Made by a program: the position numbers and the translations under genes
Part shown: piece by piece, positions 49,155-60,686 of the stretch
Numbering within the stretch: position 1 is the stretch's first letter
Layout of the letters: the number at the start of each line of letters is the position of its first letter
Source of the DNA: Abelmoschus esculentus
Lineage: Eukaryota; Streptophyta; Magnoliopsida; Malvales; Malvaceae
Length of the DNA stretch: 64,000 bases
Assembly: GCA_035048815.1 (NCBI GenBank)
Contig: JAUCBN010000042.1
Coordinates: 15,228,501-15,292,500, forward strand
Direction of reading: 5' to 3'
The notes under the pieces: model-generated
Seen by the model: only the letters and a program-made list of their open reading frames with translations
What the model was told of the DNA's origin: nothing
The model's database searches: none

Positions 49155-50194
49155 ATTACACGTAACTGAGATTAATGTTCCTTGTTGGTTTTGGTCACAT
49201 AATTCATCGAATAAACCTTTAATGTGTCTTCTAATTTATTTTAATTTTTTAAAATGTTACGTGCATAACGTCTTATATAATAGATATTACGATATTTTTA
49301 TGTGATTATATGATATTATTTTTCAAATTATTCAAAATTAAGAGATTTTAGTTTTAAATTTAATTATAAATATTAATAATATTATGATACTAACTACTTT
49401 TTATTCAAACGTTTTTTTATAATCACGTATAATAAAGATGTATTTTTATATTTGATATATATACACATGTATTTTTTCATATATTTTTCATATGTGATAT
49501 ACATACACATATATTACTTCATAATTTTTCTTGTGATATATAGATAAAATTAACAGACTTGACTCGAATTTAAAAATTGATCCAAAAATATAAAAAATTA
49601 TGAGTTATTTAAATTTTTATTTTATAACTCAAGCTTTATTTTAAAAAATTTAAATTAAGTTTATGAAATTATAGTCTAATCAAGACGAGCTAAATATTTT
49701 TTATATTAAATTTAATAATTTAATTTTTTAATAAATACGATTTTTTTTCATCGTACAAAGTAGGACAATATAAACATTCTCAGTCACTTAACATTAATTC
49801 TGTAATTTAATTATTTTTTTTTTAATTTTAACTTATGTAGTTTTCATTTGAGTTAATGTTTAATGCAATGACAATGTAATTTTTTTAAACAAACATGGAT
49901 ATTTAAATTTCAGATATTCAAATAGGAGTTTGGTATAATAATTATTTTAGTTTTTAAAATTTATGTATTATATTAATTTGATTTTAATTTAAAATAATTT
50001 AATAAAATTTTTTATATTAAAAAAATGATTAGTGATATGTTTGTGTTTGTCAAACTATCTCATATGTTGATTATCGACTGATGGACAATAAAAATTGTGG
50101 TAAGTGATCGAAATATGTCTCAGGAGGTTACAATGATAACAATTTATATATACAATGATTAAATTTATTAAATTATTTTAAATAGGAGTAAAAA

Positions 50195-50410
50195 TCTCCT
50201 GCCTCCTAATTGTGTCTCTTTTCATGTCTTTTACTAAATTTTTTTAAAAAATTAAATTCTAAAATATAACCCTAATTTTTTATATCCTAAACCCTACGTC
50301 CTTCATCCTAAAAAATACATCATACCCCTAATTCTCTAAACGTTAAACCCACTGACTTAAAATAGAGTCATCAATAGAGGCACGATAAAAAAAAATAAAC
50401 GATTTACACC
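50195..50410. repeat. Dispersed telomere-like repeat, copy 2
   Basis: It shows ttgtgtctcttttcatgtct, ataaccctaattttttatat, cctaaaccctac, cccctaattctctaaac and aataaacgatttacaccc, in the same order as the copy at 31390. Confidence 0.55.
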
Positions 50411-50639
50411 CTTTAAATAATATTATATTAATAAAATGTATAAATTTTAAGACATAAAATTTCATCCTATAATAAATGTTTATAATATTTAATATAAATT
50501 AATTAATAAATTAAATATTGCCTTTTAAATAAGTTTATACACGTTCTCTGATGATCAAACAAAATTCATTTATCTTTTCGGTGTTTTTTTAATGTTCGGA
50601 TAAAAAACTCAAATTATTATTAAAATTTTATTTTTTTTA

Positions 50640-50745
50640 TTAATGTCACTGAATTTTTATTAAATTCATAAAAAAATTATAATTACATCACAATCAAAAA
50701 GTAAAATAATTAGATTGAACAATCCAAATTTTTTTATTAAAATCT
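50640..50745 (-). mobile_element. Partial second copy of the 48448-49134 retroposon (3' end)
   Basis: About 100 bp (cactgaatttttattaaatt, aattataattacatcac, gaacaatccaa) matches the 3' tail of the 687-bp element. The rest is absent, as expected for 5' truncation. Confidence 0.6.
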
Positions 50746-50854
50746 TAAATTTTAAATTATAAACTTTATGTCTCAAATTTTAAAATATACCTTACCTTAA
50801 TTGGTTAAATCTTAAACCTTAATTATAACCTTAAATCATACAAGGGAATGAAAA

Positions 50855-51504
50855 TAAGGGGTGTTCATTATCGGGTACTCGATTCCTTCGGGTAAGGTTT
50901 TCTCGGTCTGTGTCACGACCCATTTATATCGGGTATCTGTTATTGGGTACCCATAAAAATCCAGATACCCGGTTAATCGGGTAACGGGTACCCGGTTCTT
51001 ATACATATTTTTTTATTTTTTATTTTAAAATTAAAAAATCACATATTAAACATAAAATTTAAAATTTTATAATATATGAACAAACATAAAAGTTAATTTT
51101 ATAATATTTAAATATATATACATATATATTTATTAAAGTTTATCATTAAATGATATTAAAAATATTAATATCGTTTTTTTCTTTCGATATTAACAAATTA
51201 ATAAAATATATATAAAAATTTTAAAAATTAAATGTATATAGTATAAACATAAAATTAATTTTAAATTTAATTTTATGTACAAATATTAAGGAACCTACAA
51301 TAAAAATATAATTTAAATTAAAAAATATATAATTTAAAATTAATTGGGTCGGATACCCGATAATTAAAAAATCGATCCAAACCCGACTTAATTATTTTCG
51401 GGTCAGATAACCAACCCAACCGAATATTTTTCTCAAAAATTATCCGTTAATTTTATTTTAAGTAATTGATCGAATCAATCGAATCGGATAATTTTGATTA
51501 CCCC
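50855..51504. mobile_element. hAT-like MITE with GGGTACCCGG subterminal repeats
   Basis: The left end taaggggtgttcattatcgg and the reverse-complemented right end ggggtaatcaaaattatcc are related. Both subterminal regions repeat tcgggtaccc-type words. Flanking duplications are decayed, so it is an old insertion. Confidence 0.5.
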
Positions 51505-51620
51505 GATCAAAATGCATGAAAGTTATATTCCTCGACTACAAGATGAACGGTAATCTTCGATGCAATTAAAAAAGGACCCACCAAGCAGAATCATTATCTA
51601 GAAATGAAAGAACCAAGTTC

Positions 51621-51626
51621 CACGTG
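51621..51626 (+). promoter_or_regulatory. G-box in the LHCB6 promoter
   Basis: CACGTG lies 213 bp before the LHCB6 ATG. G-boxes with nearby CCAAT (ATTGG at about 51668) are typical of light-regulated photosynthesis promoters. No clear TATA box was found. Confidence 0.5.
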
Positions 51627-51838
51627 TTTTGGAGCAACATTGAGATGTAGATGGACTTTAACTCCCCATTGGTCCGAAATCTATCCTCCTTGTCTCTTAG
51701 ATATCCTCTCTAGATTTCCTACATCCCACTTGTCTACCTACAAATCCTTCATTTGATTTCCCCCACTCAGCAAAAAACCCAGTTTCCCACCACAAAGCCC
51801 GTCAAGGAAAAAAAATCAAAGATTTTTACAGAACAACA

Positions 51839-52696
51839 ATGGCTGCTACATCAGGGGCTGTTCTAAATGGGCTAGGCTCATCGTTTCTTTGTGGAGGAAA
51901 GAGAAGCCAAGCTCTTTTGGGTGCTAAAATCTCCCCCTCCTCCCCTGCCGGTGGAGCTAGGAAGTTCGCCGTAGTGGCAGCTGTCGCACCTAAAAAGTCA
52001 TGGATCCCCGCCGTTAAAGGAGGTGGAAACTTCATTGACCCGGAATGGCTCGATGGATCGTACGTGTTTGATGTTTCTTCTTCCCCGAGCTTCTCTTTTT
52101 TGCTTCGTGACTCTGCTTTTTGCTGTTATTAATGTTTTCTTTTCAGGCTCCCCGGAGACTACGGATTCGACCCACTGGGTCTCGGCAAGGACCCGGCGTT
52201 CCTCAAATGGTACCGAGAGGCCGAGCTGATCCACGGACGTTGGGCCATGGCCGCCGTCGTCGGAATCTTCGTCGGCCAAGCCTGGAGTGGCATCCCGTGG
52301 TTCGAGGCCGGAGCTGACCCCGGCGCTATAGCTCCTTTCTCCTTCGGTTCACTCCTCGGAACCCAACTCCTCCTCATGGGATGGGTTGAAAGCAAGCGTT
52401 GGGTTGATTTCTTTAACCCGCAATCCCAATCCGTGGAATGGGCGACTCCCTGGTCTAAGACCGCCGAGAACTTCGCCAACGCCACCGGCGAGCAAGGTTA
52501 CCCTGGCGGCAAGTTCTTTGACCCATTGAGCTTCGCCGGAACCATCGAGAATGGTGTTTACGTCCCTGATTCCGACAAGCTTGAGAGACTTAAGCTTGCT
52601 GAGATTAAACATGCTAGAATTGCTATGTTGGCCATGCTTATTTTCTACTTCGAGGCTGGCCAAGGAAAGACACCGCTGGGTGCTCTTGGGTTGTAA
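51839..52696 (+). CDS. LHCB6: Chlorophyll a/b-binding protein CP24 of photosystem II, 256 aa
   Basis: Two exons, 51839-52059 and 52147-52696, join in phase 2 to give 256 aa. The N-terminus (MAATSGAVLNGLGSSFLCGG) is a chloroplast transit peptide. The mature part begins near AVAPKKSWIPAVKGGGNF. The light-harvesting fold shows LPGDYGFDPLGLGKDP, the first chlorophyll-binding helix EAELIHGRWAMAAVVGI and the last helix RLKLAEIKHARIAMLAMLIF. The short C-terminus lacking the usual extra amphipathic helix, and the GGG-NFIDPEWLDGS segment, are features of CP24. It links LHCII trimers to the photosystem II core in the thylakoid. No lesions. Confidence 0.96.
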
Positions 52697-53040
52697 GGAA
52701 ATTAATGGTCATGTTTATGTAGATAAATTGAGGTTTATGTCTTCGGTAAGTAAGAAAAAAAAACTGGAAATGTTGTTATTTGTTGAGATGATTGATTATG
52801 AATTCTCCCCAGTAGATCAAAATTCTAAGTAAATTATCTAATTTCGCATAATGTAAGGCGAAAATTTAATAAAATAAATTAAATATCTAACCTAATAATA
52901 ATTCAGACATTGACAACGAAACAAAAGACAAGACAGTTTCTCTTACTGAAAAAGAATTTACTTCTATATTAATCAAGTGCTTCCCTTCGATGAAGCACGT
53001 GCTAATTGTTGTTATTAATAATATATATTATATGTCTCGG
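52697..53040. other. Convergent 3' flanks of LHCB6 and the peroxidase pseudogene
   Basis: 344 bp. LHCB6 3' UTR lies to the left and AT-rich DNA to the right, with a tta-rich run just before the peroxidase stop codon. No gene. Confidence 0.6.
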
Positions 53041-53990
53041 TTAATTAACTTTCGAACAAACTTTGCGAATTTCTCCGACAGTGCCTGTCTTCACTTCAAT
53101 GTTACTCATTTTCACCATGGACCGACCAGATTCAATGTTGAACGTCAATCCAAGTAGTCCTCTAATGCTCAAGAACCGTTGAACAAAGGTTTTGGTGGAA
53201 GCATCGGTCCATAATCTTTGATCGGATTCCAGTATTCCCTTGCCATCCCTCGGGTTGGTGAAGAAAGAGTTATCGAATCTGTTTACGCTTCCGGTGTCTA
53301 ATCCGATCCTTCTCGATCCGTCACCGTTTTGTGGACAAAGTGCTTGGAGTTGTGAAACGAATGCGGTGTTGATCGAAGGGTCTGCTCCGTTTCCGGTTGT
53401 GGTGAAGTTGTAAAGTCTGTACCTGAAGAATTGGCAGGCTGAAGTGCCTATGGTGTGCCCGCCTGGTGTCCAAAAATTGCACCATGTTTCATCAGTTTTT
53501 GGTGTTGAATTTATAGTTGAAACTGAATGGAATGATCTAAATGCTTACCAACAAGGGTGACAAGATCTTGAGTATTGAGACCCTTTGCTGCAAATTTCTG
53601 CTTCTGCACGTTGACCGAGTCACGGAAGCCGGGAAAATTGGCCGTATCGGAAGCCTGCGAAACCGTTCCGTCTCGGCGGCCTGTTGGCACTGACCAGCTT
53701 GCTCCACCGCTCTGTTATCGTACAAAATTAACGAGCATTGTAAACGACTAAACCAACAAACCACTCGAAAACAGTGGCACATTCATGTACAAGTCATGTA
53801 GGCATATGTCCATTTTACAAAAAATATTAAAGGAAAAGATAATTACCACGACGACATAATCGCGAGCAGCTAGAGCTAAAATATCGGCACATGAAACAGC
53901 TCCGGGGCATGCAGCTTCGAGCTGAGTCTTGGCATCGTCAATCACTTCGTACCCTCTCAACAAGAGGTTCGGCGGGGCAGTTTTCTCCGA
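53041..53990 (-). pseudogene. 5'-truncated class III peroxidase
   Basis: Three exon pieces on the minus strand are intact and in phase: 53990-53847 (48 codons from SEKTAPPN to ARDYVVV), 53711-53549 and 53462-53041. They end GEIRKVCSKVN. The proximal heme site [13 protein letters not shown] is present. Homology stops abruptly at 53990, just before SEKTAPP. The signal peptide, first cysteines and distal HFHDCF catalytic site are therefore missing, and the upstream sequence is unrelated AT-rich DNA with an in-frame TAA. The remaining exons carry no stop. It is related to the full gene at 57326, with the same intron positions, but in opposite orientation. Confidence 0.85.
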
Positions 53991-55009
53991 TTATTGTTTG
54001 TTTCTTCTTAAAATTTAAAATTTAATTATATTTTATTTTTAACTTTTATTATTATACCTAAAAGTTCTATATTGCATGCAACAAAAAAATATAAAGAGTT
54101 ATTTCCGCTATAAGTTTTTTTTTTTTATATATTTGTTAAAAAACATTGTATCATCTTCAGTTTTATTCTTAATAAATTATTAAATTTATCTATTATTAAT
54201 ATTTTTTTAAATTAATAAAATATGTTGTCGCGATAATTCAATAGTCAATACTTATAATTTGACTTGGTAATATCAGGAATTGAATAAACCGCGTGAAAGA
54301 AGGATGATGATGAAGACTCTCTTGTATGGCGTTCCGCCTGGAATTAATAATTGGCATTAACATTGACATTTCTCTTTGAGTTCTACTTCCAAGACTTTAT
54401 TTTATTTGACTAATTTTATTAAAATTTATATTAAAATAAACGTTACCTTATAGTTATATTTATTTTAATTGTATTACTTTTAATCGTAGTTGATTAACAT
54501 TTCATTATTAATGATTTTTAATAAAAAAATTCCAATAATTAATATAAGTATGACACATGATTTCCCATTGTTTTGTACGAATTATCTAGTCTCAGTAGTT
54601 AAAAGAACAGTTGTTGTTTCTGTCACGATATTGGAGGCTGAATTGGGAAAAATGTTAGAGTTTCGACAGAAAGAAATTGGGAATTCAGAATCAAGAGAAA
54701 AGAAGGAGAATTGGAATGAAATGAAATTAAACGAACCTTCAGCAAACGGGGTCGTTTCAAGGAAGCCGGATTAATGAATGGATGGGTTATTGGATAAGAA
54801 GCGTGGCCCAAGAAGGAGAATGACTCAGCTTTATTTTAATATGTTAGTGACAGCTGAATGTTTGATTGTCTTATTTTCAGTACTATTTGTAAACAGAGGA
54901 TAACCGTTTTTGAGCTATGAATGAAAATACATGAATGAACTCTTTTCTTTCACCTCAAATTCTCTCTGTTTCTTAAACCCTTTCAACAATTCTTTTCATT
55001 TTCACAGCG

Positions 55010-55153
55010 ATCTGTGACAGTTTTTAGAGGTCACGGGTTTAAACATCGGTAATATCAGTAAAGTGATTAAACAATCAATGTTCGATGGTTGAGAGTATAC
55101 TCTGGAACATATATTACTGTAATCACTATTAGCTAATTTCAAAAAAAAAAAAA
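55010..55153 (+). mobile_element. tRNA-derived SINE, family 1, copy E, with A-tail
   Basis: It contains aggtcacgggtttaaacatc (B-box region), gtgattaaacaatcaatgtt, gagagtatactctggaacat and tattactgtaatcactatta, then gctaatttc and 13 A residues. The A-box end is lost or diverged. The A-tail fixes the orientation. Confidence 0.75.
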
Positions 55154-55352
55154 TTGTTATTTTTCCTCCTATTTAGATAAGTTTTAGTTATAATTTGTTA
55201 AAATAAATAAGTTTAACAAGTATTTTTTTTAAAATTAAGGGTATCTTAATAAAATTCACAACACCCTTAATAAAAATTTAGATATTAAACTGAACCTTAT
55301 AAATAAGTTTAAATATGTAATTGGATAAAATAATTAATATACCATAAACAAG

Positions 55353-55356
<4 letters not shown>

Positions 55357-55383
<27 letters not shown>
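55357..55383. repeat. (TA)n microsatellite
   Basis: Thirteen TA units. Confidence 0.9.
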
Positions 55384-55387
<4 letters not shown>

Positions 55388-57203
55388 CTGAACTATAAAT
55401 TTTTATTTCTTATATTAAAATTGAAGCACTAAAAATATATATTTACCCTTTTAAAAAAAATGATGATCTCAATTCATGCAAAGTTGATTAAAACATAAAC
55501 AAGAAATAGTCAACCATAAAAAACACGGGAAGATTTTGTCGTGAGTTGACTTTGATTTTTTAGTACGTAAATCCGGATTTTACTTGTCGGGGCTTCATTT
55601 GTAACCAAAAGTCAACTGTAAATTTCATGTTTATGAAATGCCAACATGATTTTATTATTTCATTTTACAAACAAGATTGTACGTTCTTGTGGATAATGTC
55701 AATGTCAACTATATGATATACAATATATATATATATATAAGATTGTATATTATTGTGTATGGATTGACCGACTTAGTAGTTAGTAAAAAAAACGTTCACT
55801 CTAGAAATTTAAAATTTATATAATTTTAAAGTTTTTTTAAATATTATATATTTTGTAATAAAAATATATATTTTTTTAAATATTACAAATTCGTTCATCG
55901 TAGAATAATATTGATGTCAGTCAGAGATGGACCTAAAGGAGCGCCAGAAAATATAGACTCACCCACTAAAATTTTTAAATTATCTTATATGTAAAAATTC
56001 ATGTTCTCGTGAATAATGTTTATGTAAGTAATATAAAAATAATTAAAATTCACTTATATTACGTAAAATTTAATTAATTTTACATATAATTGAAGTTACG
56101 TACTCATGAGAGGATTTTTTACCCCCAAAAGGGAATTTATTTTTATCCTTTATAGGTTTACGCAACATTAGTAATAATATCTAGAACAATCTGACATTAA
56201 CAATAAATAACATTTAGCAATACATTATTACTACTTAAGTTATACAAAGTCGTAGTTTGATATAACCTTTTCGTGATTAACTTTTTTTATATATATTATA
56301 TTTTTTTGTTATTTATATCTATATTATACACAAGTTATGTAAGATGGAATAGTTATATTTATATAGTCTATTTTTTTTTTTATATTTCGGGTAGACTATT
56401 AAATCTAATATTATTTTAGATCAGTTGATGTAACGTGTTGTGTTATGGTATTATCGCTTATCATTTTTAAAATTTTTATTTAATATATATATTAAAAAAT
56501 TTAAAATTAAAATAAATTTTGATAAATGTTACTTGATATAATTATAGTATGTCACATGTATAATAATATCTTAAGAAAAAATTTCAAAAGTTGATGGTAA
56601 AAATTAATTAAATGTTTAATTAATTTAATTTATTTGTTTACATGTTTAATTAGTAAAAAATAATTATTTTTTAAAAAAATTAAAAATCTTTGAAGTTAGC
56701 CGGTTGGCACTTCTACTAAGCCGTCTATAGTATACATAAAAAATATTGAAAATTCGCCTCAAATTCGTTGCGATTTTTTAATATAATAATATAATATCTG
56801 TTTAATTTTTTAATTCTCCGATAAAACATATAGTATATGTATAGTATTCGAATCTTGAGATTATTTTATACGTTTCATTGCGATAATTAAAAGGATGTGA
56901 ATTTAAATATAATTCTTTTATAGTTATCGATTTAAACATCGAGATTAAATCAAAATAAATATAATTAAATAGTAATATATTTTTTTATAAAATACCAAGT
57001 CCTTCACGTGAAACCGACTATGCAAGTAGATTGCATTCTGCTTAAGCAAAAGCTCCTTCAAAGCTATAATGGCCTTCCAACTCACCTTCTTACATGCATG
57101 GACCGGAACCTTTCTTGTCTCTATTCAATGCCGGTGCCATGTAGCCGGCATTATTTACTTATTCTCAAGCACAATCTTGACCAGACTCCTATGGGGTTTG
57201 GCC

Positions 57204-57213
57204 TATAAATAAA
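57204..57213 (+). promoter_or_regulatory. TATA box of the peroxidase gene
   Basis: TATAAATAAA lies about 120 bp before the ATG at 57326. Confidence 0.65.
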
Positions 57214-57325
57214 CCCTTTTCTGCTATCACCCATTCCACGCAAAATCAACAGCAAAGACAGACATTTGAGTTTCAGACACACATATCTGTTTCTTACAAT
57301 CCCAGTTTACCGACTCTGTCTCAGA

Positions 57326-58475
57326 ATGAACCAAAGATTCTTCCTTGCAGTTGCACTCATGTTTGCCATGGCTGCTGCTTTGGCCCATGCTCAAGGAACT
57401 CGAGTGGGGTTCTATAGAAGAACATGCCCTCGTGCTGAATCCATTGTTAGGTCTACGGTTCAATCCCATTTCCGTTCCAATCCAGCCATTGCACCTGGTT
57501 TGCTGAGGATGCACTTCCATGACTGCTTTGTACAAGGATGCGACGCTTCTATTCTCATCGATGGACCTAATTCTGAGAAAACCGCCCCTCCTAACAGGTT
57601 GCTGAGAGGCTATGAGGTTATAGACGACGCCAAAACGCAGCTCGAAGCTGCATGCCCCGGCGTCGTCTCCTGCGCTGATATTCTTACTCTCGCTGCTCGT
57701 GACTCAGTCTTTCTGGTAAACAAAATTTCCTCATTTTTCTAACCATATAGATAGATTGACTGGCATGGCTGAGCCTGAGCCTGACATACGAATATAAATT
57801 GCAGACGAGAGGAATGAACTGGCAGGTGCCTACAGGACGTAGAGACGGAAGGGTTTCATTGGCATCCGATACATCCAATTTGCCTGGATTTACAGAATCC
57901 ATTGATTCTCAGAAGCAAAAATTTGCTGCTTTTGGTCTCAACACTCAAGACCTTGTTTCCCTTGTTGGTAAGCTATTTCCCCATTAAGAATGTTTCTGGA
58001 CATGTTGGCTATGGCTATGGCTTAACCTCTGGTGTTTTCTTTTTCCTATTGCATTGCAGGAGGACATACCATAGGAACATCAGCTTGTCAGTTATTTAGC
58101 TACAGATTATACAATTTCACCAACGGTGGTCCCGACCCCACAATCAACCCGGCATTCGTGCCTCAACTGCAAGCACTCTGTCCACAAAACGGTGACGGTT
58201 CACGGCGTGTTGATCTAGACACCAGAAGTGGAAATAGGTTCGACGTGTCGTTCTTCTCCAACTTGAGGAATGGTCGTGGAATACTCGAGTCTGATCAGAA
58301 ATTGTGGACTGATCCTTCCACCAGAAGTTTTGTTCAGCGTTTCTTGGGTGAGAGAGGCATGCGGCCATTGAACTTTAACGTGGAGTTTGCAAGGTCCATG
58401 GTGAAGATGAGCAACATTGGCGTGAAGACGGGCATCAATGGGGAAATTCGAAGAATTTGCTCCGCCATTAACTGA
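57326..58475 (+). CDS. Class III secretory peroxidase (peroxidase N1-like), 322 aa
   Basis: Three exons, 57326-57715, 57805-57967 and 58060-58475, total 969 nt in consistent phase. The ATG of [20 protein letters not shown] is chosen because a signal peptide follows. The TATA box sits about 120 bp upstream. The distal catalytic site [19 protein letters not shown] has the heme-pocket Arg and His. [13 protein letters not shown] and the proximal-His motif [13 protein letters not shown] are present. Conserved disulphide cysteines are visible. Class III peroxidases oxidise phenolics with H2O2 in the cell wall or vacuole. Similarity to 'peroxidase N1' is from memory. It is the intact member of a local cluster of three. 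Confidence 0.95.
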
Positions 58476-58669
58476 TCCATATAGTTAAGGAAGGATGAGG
58501 ATGGTAATGTTTGTTTAATTGGTGTAAGCTGAAGACAAAGCTAATAAATTCTTTTGTTTTTAAAACTTTTGCAGATGATGTGCTGTAAACAATGATGGGA
58601 TTTATATTTTGTGTAACTTTACTGTCATATTTTAATGAAATTAATTAACATGAAGTATTCGAGCCAAAA

Positions 58670-58910
58670 TTTTTGCCGTTAATCATGTCTTTTTTTATAT
58701 CCTATTATAAAAATTTTCAAAATTAAAATTTAAGTTTCAACCCTAATTTTTATATCTTAAGTCTTACACCTTACCTCCTACAAAAGACACATTACTCTTA
58801 GTTTTTTAAATCCACAATCTTTAACTTAAAACCCTAAATCCTAAACCCACTATTTTAAAATGAAGACACAATAAAAGAGAAAGATAATTTGTATCCAAAA
58901 TTTTTGACTT
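58670..58910. repeat. Dispersed telomere-like repeat, copy 3
   Basis: It shows aaccctaatttttatatctt, cttacaccttacctcc, aaaaccctaaatcctaaacc and cactattttaaaatgaagac, in the same order as the copies at 31390 and 50195. Confidence 0.5.
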
Positions 58911-58928
58911 AAATATTTTAAGTAATGA

Positions 58929-59745
58929 TAGGGTTGTAAACGAACCGAACAAACATGAATGAGGGTGTGTTCTTGTTCATTCGTTTAACTTTAACCGAAC
59001 AAACGAACGAACACGAACATAAACGAACACAATTTTTTTGTTCGTGTTCGTTCGTTAAGGATTGTAGCTTGTTCATGTTTGTTATGTTCGTTCGTTTAAA
59101 TAATAAACGAACGTAAATGAACGAACATAAACGAACGTAAACGAACGGACATAAATGAACGTAAACGAACATAAATAAACGAACGTAAACGAACGTAAAC
59201 AAACGAACATAAATAAAATATATAATATGCTAAGTATTTGAGATTTTGAATTAATCTGATTAATTCAACTAATGAACTGATTTTAAACCGAATTAATCAA
59301 TAATTAAGATTAAAAAAACTCTTAATTATTTGACAAAACCTAAAATTTAACTGATTAACCAATTTTGTTTTGGTTTGATTCGTTAACTCGGTTTAACAAC
59401 ACAATAAACACCCCTAGCCAATAACAAGGAAGTTTTTAACGTGTCATAAAATAAGACTTCTCAACACAAGTAACTCAAAATTTTTGACTCAACTTACTTG
59501 ATATAATGTTCACCCTTCGATATATGTGAACAAATTTAAATGAACATAAACGAACGAACATATACAAACATAAACGAACATATTACTGAACGTTCACGAA
59601 CATAAATGAACGAACGAGAGCCCTTTGTTCGCGTTCGTTCATTTAATTAAACGAACGAAAAATCTTGTTCATGTTCGTTCATTTAATAAATAAACGAACT
59701 TCCCGCCGAACGGTTCACCAAACGTTCGATTCGTTTACAGTCCTA
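58929..59745. mobile_element. hAT-type MITE with AACGAAC repeats
   Basis: The terminal inverted repeats are TAGGGTTGTAAACGAACCG on the left and TAGGACTGTAAACGAATCG on the right, read inward. The interior is largely permuted aacgaac/gttcgtt words. The 8-bp target duplication agtaatga is at 58921-58928. Its partner now lies at 60693-60700, beyond the second MITE that inserted across this element's right boundary. Confidence 0.8.
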
Positions 59746-59747
59746 AG

Positions 59748-60686
59748 TAAGGATGACAATGGGTCGGATTTGAACCGGGTCTAACTGGATCCAGATCTAG
59801 ATCCATTTTTACATCATGGATCCAGATCCGCCCCAGATACACGGGTCTAAAAAATTGAGACCCAGATCCAGATCCAATGGATCTTATGAATCCGGGTCTA
59901 AAACGGGTCCAAAACGGATCTATTAAAAATGATTATTCGATCTATTTTTTAACATAATAAAATAATCATTAATTAATTTCACATAACAACTTCGATGAAG
60001 AAAAGATTAATTTCAATTAACTAGTATCAAGATAAAAAAAATAAATTAAAATCTTAAAAAAACTCAACAGTTATACAAATATCTTTTGAATAACACAAAT
60101 ATTAAGAATGTAGATCATAAAATATTTCACTATCACAAACCGAGTATCATACTTTTACTTTTTAGAGTACTAGTCTTCATCACTACTTAAATCATAAACA
60201 TTCTAAAACAAACAAGAAACTATCGACTAGAGACAAAATTTTGTTTTATGAAAATAATATTTGCCAAAATTTAAATATTAATATTAAGGTGATATAATAT
60301 AATAATTTTCTTATATAACTTGTCAATGATATTTAGCATTTCTGTATCATCATCACAATCTTCATTAATAGTAGAACAAACATGTATTCTTTCAAAAAAA
60401 TCTCTATCATAGATAAATAAAAATTATATTAGAGAATAATATGAAATATAAAACCTACTATTATATATTTATATATATTTTAAAACTAAAGGTGGATTTT
60501 ATAATAAATAGGTAAACGGATCCGGATCTAAGTTCGGGTTTTAAATGTCAAATCCAGATTCGTATTTTAATCAGAAGATTCAGATCTGACCCAGATCTAT
60601 TGGGTCTAAAATTTTAAGATTCAAACCCTATAAAACGAATCTGAATCTACAGATTCGGGTCGGATCCAGGATCCATTTCCATCCTA
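59748..60686. mobile_element. hAT-type MITE with GATCCAGATC repeats, inserted at the edge of the previous one
   Basis: The left end taaggatgacaatggg and the inward-read right end taggatggaaatgg match. The 8-bp duplication gtcctaag occurs at 59740-59747 and 60687-60694. Its first six bases are the end of the neighbouring MITE and its last two are that MITE's target duplication. Subterminal regions repeat gatccagatc-type words. Confidence 0.8.

Larger units (their letters stand above)
48287..51620. other. Intergenic, repeat-rich
   Basis: No cellular gene is supported. It contains a retroposon with a 20-bp direct repeat (48428-49154), its partial relative (50640-50745), a telomere-like repeat (50195-50410) and a hAT-like MITE (50855-51504). 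Confidence 0.6.
53991..57203. other. Intergenic, AT-rich
   Basis: No gene is supported. It contains a SINE at 55010, a (TA)n run at 55357 and low-complexity DNA. The short frames at 54490-54811 are not recognisable. Confidence 0.55.

Noticed and set aside
58918..59202. Minus-strand frame rich in FVYVRL
   Set aside because: It is a translation of the aacgaac repeats in a MITE.
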